Shown: piece by piece, positions 60,996 to 64,000 of the stretch | How positions within the stretch are numbered: the stretch's first letter is position 1 | Layout: the number at the start of each line of letters is the position of its first letter | Assembly: GCA_023409265.1 (NCBI GenBank) | Contig: JAEYHZ010000004.1 | Location: 449,295 to 513,294, forward strand | Direction of reading: 5' to 3' | DNA: 64,000 nt | From: Bacillota bacterium | Lineage (GTDB): Bacteria; Bacillota; Clostridia; Acetivibrionales; DSM-1351 | Notes under the pieces: generated by a model | What the model was told of the DNA's origin: nothing | Database searches by the model: none | What the model saw: the letters and a program-made list of their open reading frames with translations, nothing else | Program-made: the position numbers and the translations under genes

Positions 60996-61057
60996 CATAA
61001 CGCATAGGTTCAAGTAAAACCTGTATTGGTGGAGGATATCTATTTCCTCGTTATAAT
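60996..61057 (+). repeat. Inverted-repeat element, ATTATAACG family, copy C (62 bp), overlapping iorB
   Basis: Left end CATAACGCATAGGTT, right end CCTCGTTATAAT. It keeps the ends only; the interior is short and carries TAAAACCTGT, a string also found beside copy B and beside the 27737-27813 hairpin. Bases 61040-61057 are the last codons of iorB and its stop. Confidence 0.7.
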
Positions 61058-61657
61058 GTACTCATAACCCAGTTCAAATGCTTTTTGATTCAGTTCCCTA
61101 AATCTTTGAGGTACATTTTCAATAATTGCCTCCTCAATTATTTCACGGCTGAAAGGCATTTTTCCCACTGCTGTAGCTGCCCCAAGCAGCACCACATTAA
61201 CAGCCTTCACATTGCCTGCCAGGTTAGCCAGACTGTAACCATCAATAAAATGAACCTGCTCTGCATTTTCATTTATAAATCCGGTTATTTCTTTAATATC
61301 ATAATTGGAGGTTCCCAATGAAGCTGATACCGGCTTTATGGTCTGAGTATTTATAATACAGCAGCCCCCTTTTTTTAGTCTAGGCAAGTTTCGTGCAGCC
61401 TCCGACAATTCAAAAGCAATTAACATATCAGCACCGGCAGTTGGAATAATTGAGCTTGACTTTTCACTGTTTATTCTAACATGGCTTACAACACAACCTC
61501 CGCGCTGGGACATTCCAATTGTTTCAGAGGTTCTGGCGAAGCTTCCCCGCAGAATGGCAGCCGCAGCAATTAACCTGGAAGCAAGGACGGTTCCCTGTCC
61601 GCCAACACCGGATATCAATATATCATACTTCGCATCTTTATTTGATAAATTACTCAT
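61040..61657 (-). CDS. iorB: Indolepyruvate:ferredoxin oxidoreductase, beta subunit
   Basis: 205 residues of the pyruvate-ferredoxin-oxidoreductase gamma-type fold: ISGVGGQGTVLASRLIAAAA (about 15-34), GMSQRGGCVVSHVRI (about 48-62). Partner of IorA (8-bp overlap with its stop). The last codons, reading ..IITRK, fall in the end of repeat copy C, so the C-terminus may have been replaced or trimmed by the element. Confidence 0.92.
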   Translation of the reverse strand: MSNLSNKDAKYDILISGVGGQGTVLASRLIAAAAILRGSFARTSETIGMSQRGGCVVSHVRINSEKSSSIIPTAGADMLIAFELSEAARNLPRLKKGGCCIINTQTIKPVSASLGTSNYDIKEITGFINENAEQVHFIDGYSLANLAGNVKAVNVVLLGAATAVGKMPFSREIIEEAIIENVPQRFRELNQKAFELGYEYIITRK

Positions 61658-63440
61658 TATGGGCCCCTCCTATGGCATCAAAAGGACATACGTTCGTACA
61701 TAAGCCACAGCCGTAGCAGAGTGAAGGTTCTATTGCTACCTTTCCATCTACAGTGGATATTGCAGGACATCCTATTTCCTTAATACACTTCTTACAGTTT
61801 TTACAGTTTTCACTTATAGTGTACTTAACCTCTGGTTTGAAAAGTGCAATACATGGAGCCTCGAATATTACAACTGATGGTCCCTTGAATTCTACAGCCT
61901 TTTTGATTAATTCGACAGATTCCCCGAAATCCAAAGGATTCCCCTTTTCTATATGACCAACTCCACAAGCTTTGACAACACCATAGATATCAATCTTTTC
62001 TGAAATGCTGTTCATCATGGTTTTTCCTATGCCGGGATGAGGCTGATGGCCTGTCATTGCAGTTGTGCTGTTATCCAGGATAACTACGGTAATGTCTGTA
62101 TTATTATAAACTGCATTAACTATACCTGGAATACCCGTATGGAAAAAAGTTGAATCCCCAATAAATGCAATGTTTTTGGTATCCGGCTCAGCCCTCTTTA
62201 TTCCCTGGGCTACTGTTATACCTGCACCCATGCAAAGACAGGTATCAACCATCTCCAGCGGCTTTGCATTTCCAAGAGTGTAGCAGCCGATATCCCCGGT
62301 AAATACAGCCTTCTGACCTTTCATGGCCAGCTTGACTGCATAGAATGAAGCTCTGTGCGGACAGCCAGCACACAATACCGGCTGCCTCACGGGTAATTCG
62401 GGCAAAGCCGCTTTTGAAGCCGCTTCCACCTGCCTGCCCAGGAACTTGCCAAGGGCCTCATAAACCAGTTCAAAGGTATATTCTCCTGCAAAAGGAAGGT
62501 TTCCTGATTTCTTTCCAAGGATTTTGGTATTCCTGCCGGTTGAAGCGCACAACATTGTAAGCTCCTCTTCCAGAACAGGGTCCAGCTCTTCAAATACCAG
62601 AACCTCCTCAACACCTGATAAAAACTCTTGGGCATTGGTATTTGGAAGAGGATATGGTGTTCCAACCTTGAACACCTTCACATCAGCCTGAAGCTTGTCA
62701 ATTGCCTCAACCGCGTAGGTGTAGGCTACACCTGACGCAGCTACGCCCAATCTTCCGCTGCCGTAGACCTTGTTGAAGCTAAGTCCGGAATAGATATCAC
62801 TGAGCTTGTGCTGCAGCTGTTCTATATGCTGATGCTTTCTGTATGCCAGACTTGGGAAAATAACCCATTTAGGATCTTTTACAAAGCCCTGGGGAATATG
62901 CTCTGTTCTGTTGTTATCCAGCTCTATTGTACTGCAGGCATGACAGATTCTTGTTGTAGGCCTTAAAAATACCGGCAGCTCCACAAGCTCTGAAAGCTCG
63001 AAAGCATATTGAATCATTTGGTATGCTTCCTCAGGTGTTGCTGGGTCAAGCACAGGAAGATTTGAATATCTTGCAAAATGTCGTGTATCCTGTTCCGTTT
63101 GAGAAGAAAATGGTCCGGGATCATCAGCAACAAGTACTACCATACCGCCTTTAACACCTATATATGCAAGACTCATCAACGGGTCTGAAGCCACATTCAA
63201 GCCAACCTGTTTCATGGTGACCAGTGTTCTGGCTCCACTGTAGGCAGCCCCTGCAGCAATTTCCATTGCAGCTTTCTCATTTACCGACCATTCAACATAA
63301 ATATCACCCGGGTTATGGTGTGCTATTGTTTCCAAAACCTCTGTAGAAGGAGTTCCCGGGTAACCCGTAACCACGTTGACTCCCGCTTTTATAGCACCAA
63401 GGGCAATAGCTTCATTACCCATAAGCAGTTTTTTTCCCAT
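61650..63440 (-). CDS. iorA: Indolepyruvate:ferredoxin oxidoreductase, alpha subunit
   Basis: Oxidatively decarboxylates aryl pyruvates (from Trp, Phe, Tyr transamination) to aryl-acetyl-CoA with reduction of ferredoxin; thiamine diphosphate enzyme. 596 residues from the ATG at 63440, 4 nt after GGAGG (a GTG-starting frame opens 12 codons earlier). Visible: VVTGYPGTPSTEVLE (pyrimidine domain), CAGCPHRASF, the TPP-binding GDIGCYTLG and GDSTFFHTG, and two C-terminal [4Fe-4S] sets, CKNCKKCIKEIGCP and CYGCGLCTNVCP. First of iorA-iorB, upstream of mgsA and paaK. Confidence 0.95.
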   Translation of the reverse strand: MGKKLLMGNEAIALGAIKAGVNVVTGYPGTPSTEVLETIAHHNPGDIYVEWSVNEKAAMEIAAGAAYSGARTLVTMKQVGLNVASDPLMSLAYIGVKGGMVVLVADDPGPFSSQTEQDTRHFARYSNLPVLDPATPEEAYQMIQYAFELSELVELPVFLRPTTRICHACSTIELDNNRTEHIPQGFVKDPKWVIFPSLAYRKHQHIEQLQHKLSDIYSGLSFNKVYGSGRLGVAASGVAYTYAVEAIDKLQADVKVFKVGTPYPLPNTNAQEFLSGVEEVLVFEELDPVLEEELTMLCASTGRNTKILGKKSGNLPFAGEYTFELVYEALGKFLGRQVEAASKAALPELPVRQPVLCAGCPHRASFYAVKLAMKGQKAVFTGDIGCYTLGNAKPLEMVDTCLCMGAGITVAQGIKRAEPDTKNIAFIGDSTFFHTGIPGIVNAVYNNTDITVVILDNSTTAMTGHQPHPGIGKTMMNSISEKIDIYGVVKACGVGHIEKGNPLDFGESVELIKKAVEFKGPSVVIFEAPCIALFKPEVKYTISENCKNCKKCIKEIGCPAISTVDGKVAIEPSLCYGCGLCTNVCPFDAIGGAHNE

Positions 63441-63530
63441 TTGACCTCCACAAGCCATCAAAACCGGCCTATACACAAAATAATATTATTTAGAAGATTT
63501 ATACATATTCAAATTTTTTTAAGACATACT

Positions 63531-63696
63531 CTTAGGCATAATTAAATAATAACTTCCCCATTTTAAGGCGGCTATTTTCCGTCAATACTCCGTTTTCGTC
63601 AGTTGCAATAAAGCAATTATTGCGTCTTCCTCCGCCTTGTCTTAACGAAAAATATCTCGCCTTAAAACGGAGTTTTATTATTTAATCATGCCTTAA
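63531..63696. repeat. 166-bp inverted-repeat element (TAAGGCAT family, long member)
   Basis: Ends CTTAGGCATAATTAAATAATAA and TTATTATTTAATCATGCCTTAAG; the inverted repeat continues inward, imperfectly, for about 45 bp on each side (CATTTTAAGGCGG / CTCGCCTTAAAACGG). The core can form a second small hairpin, GCAATAA / TTATTGC. No coding capacity. Same ends as the 64-bp element at 39999-40062. Lies between iorA and the transposase fragment. Confidence 0.8.
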
Positions 63697-63858
63697 GTAC
63701 ATGTATAGCAATTATAACACATTTCTATATATTTGAACAAAAAAGTACCATGTAAAGTGGCTAGTGTAAAATTACTGTAGGAAAAAATAGATAAGAGACC
63801 GCACCTTTTGATAAAATGTTTTTGTCTAGAAAACAGGAAAATCAATAGGAGGTCTCTT

Positions 63859-64000
63859 ATGAATAATATTATACGAAGAAGGCATCAAAAAATTACAACA
63901 AAAGGTTTTGTCCTTAGTTAAAGAAGGTCAAGGCTTATCCTCAATGGTTTCAGAGATTAAGAAGGAAACCGATGCATTAGGACGTGCTTTATGTATTGAA
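63859..64000 (+). mobile_element. ISLre2-type transposase, 5' end, frameshifted, runs off right edge
   Basis: ATG at 63859 behind AGGAGGTCTCTT opens a frame of only 20 codons. From 63872 the next frame reads YEEGIKKLQQKVLSLVKEGQ and on to GRALCIE, which resembles the N-terminus of ISLre2 (UPF0236) transposases, without its start. One frame change (a 2-nt loss or 1-nt gain within the first six codons) would join them. The insertion sequence's left terminal repeat should lie in 63700-63858, but its boundary could not be fixed. Confidence 0.6.

Overview
The window is typical low-GC Firmicute DNA. The gene content points to an anaerobic, probably mesophilic and plant-polymer-degrading clostridium of the Ruminiclostridium / Clostridium cellulolyticum type. 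The evidence is strong GGAGG ribosome sites, S-layer homology domains, indolepyruvate:ferredoxin oxidoreductase, a BMP-type nucleoside ABC importer, four transcription-attenuating riboswitches and an ISLre2-type transposase at the right edge. The genus is inferred; the sequence itself only supports Clostridia.

Layout. 1-3300: riboflavin operon ribD-ribE-ribBA behind an FMN riboswitch (runs off the left edge). 3.4-9.7 kb: recQ, the pseudouridine catabolism pair psuK-psuG, and an AraB-like sugar kinase. 9.9-18.5 kb: an EcsC-family protein, an uncharacterised two-part protein, a lytic-transglycosylase-like lipoprotein, tRNA-Leu(UAG), an HD-GYP protein, a metallophosphoesterase, phosphoglucomutase and a probable cysteine hydrolase. 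18.7-23.7 kb: uvrB-lrgA-lrgB (translationally coupled), mntP and trpS. 24-30 kb: xpt and a nucleoside ABC importer, probably all under a guanine riboswitch. 30-32 kb: queT behind a preQ1 riboswitch, then a TagO/WecA-like transferase. 32-42.8 kb: FAD dehydrogenase, an AraC regulator divergent from a 1028-residue glycoside hydrolase, azlCD, cyclophilin, an MFS transporter, a phosphatase and a flavin reductase. 43-47.4 kb: a ParE/ParC-like topoisomerase pair. 47.8-52.7 kb: a small acidic protein, a DUF4097-like lipoprotein, folT behind a tetrahydrofolate riboswitch, an SGNH hydrolase and two related lipoproteins. 52.8-58.7 kb: a MacAB-like export operon ending in an SLH-domain protein. 59-63.4 kb: iorA-iorB, mgsA and paaK. 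The end carries the start of a frameshifted ISLre2 transposase.

The most unusual content is in the non-coding DNA. (1) An exact 13-bp-period tandem array, 15 units long with a 52-bp higher-order repeat, lies downstream of the parC-like gene; a 3-unit relative lies between the parE-like and parC-like genes. (2) A dispersed family of small inverted-repeat elements ends in ATTATAACG/CGTTATAAT. There are three copies of different length, and one supplies the last codons of iorB. (3) A second inverted-repeat family has TAAGGCAT...ATGCCTTA ends, with a 166-bp and a 64-bp member. (4) An 85-bp near-perfect inverted repeat sits upstream of the cyclophilin gene. (5) A 24-bp tandem duplication begins inside the last codons of ribE. 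No obviously new multi-gene defence or biosynthetic system was found. Most genes are on the minus strand. Start codons were reassigned wherever a good ribosome site supported an internal start, including several TTG and GTG starts.
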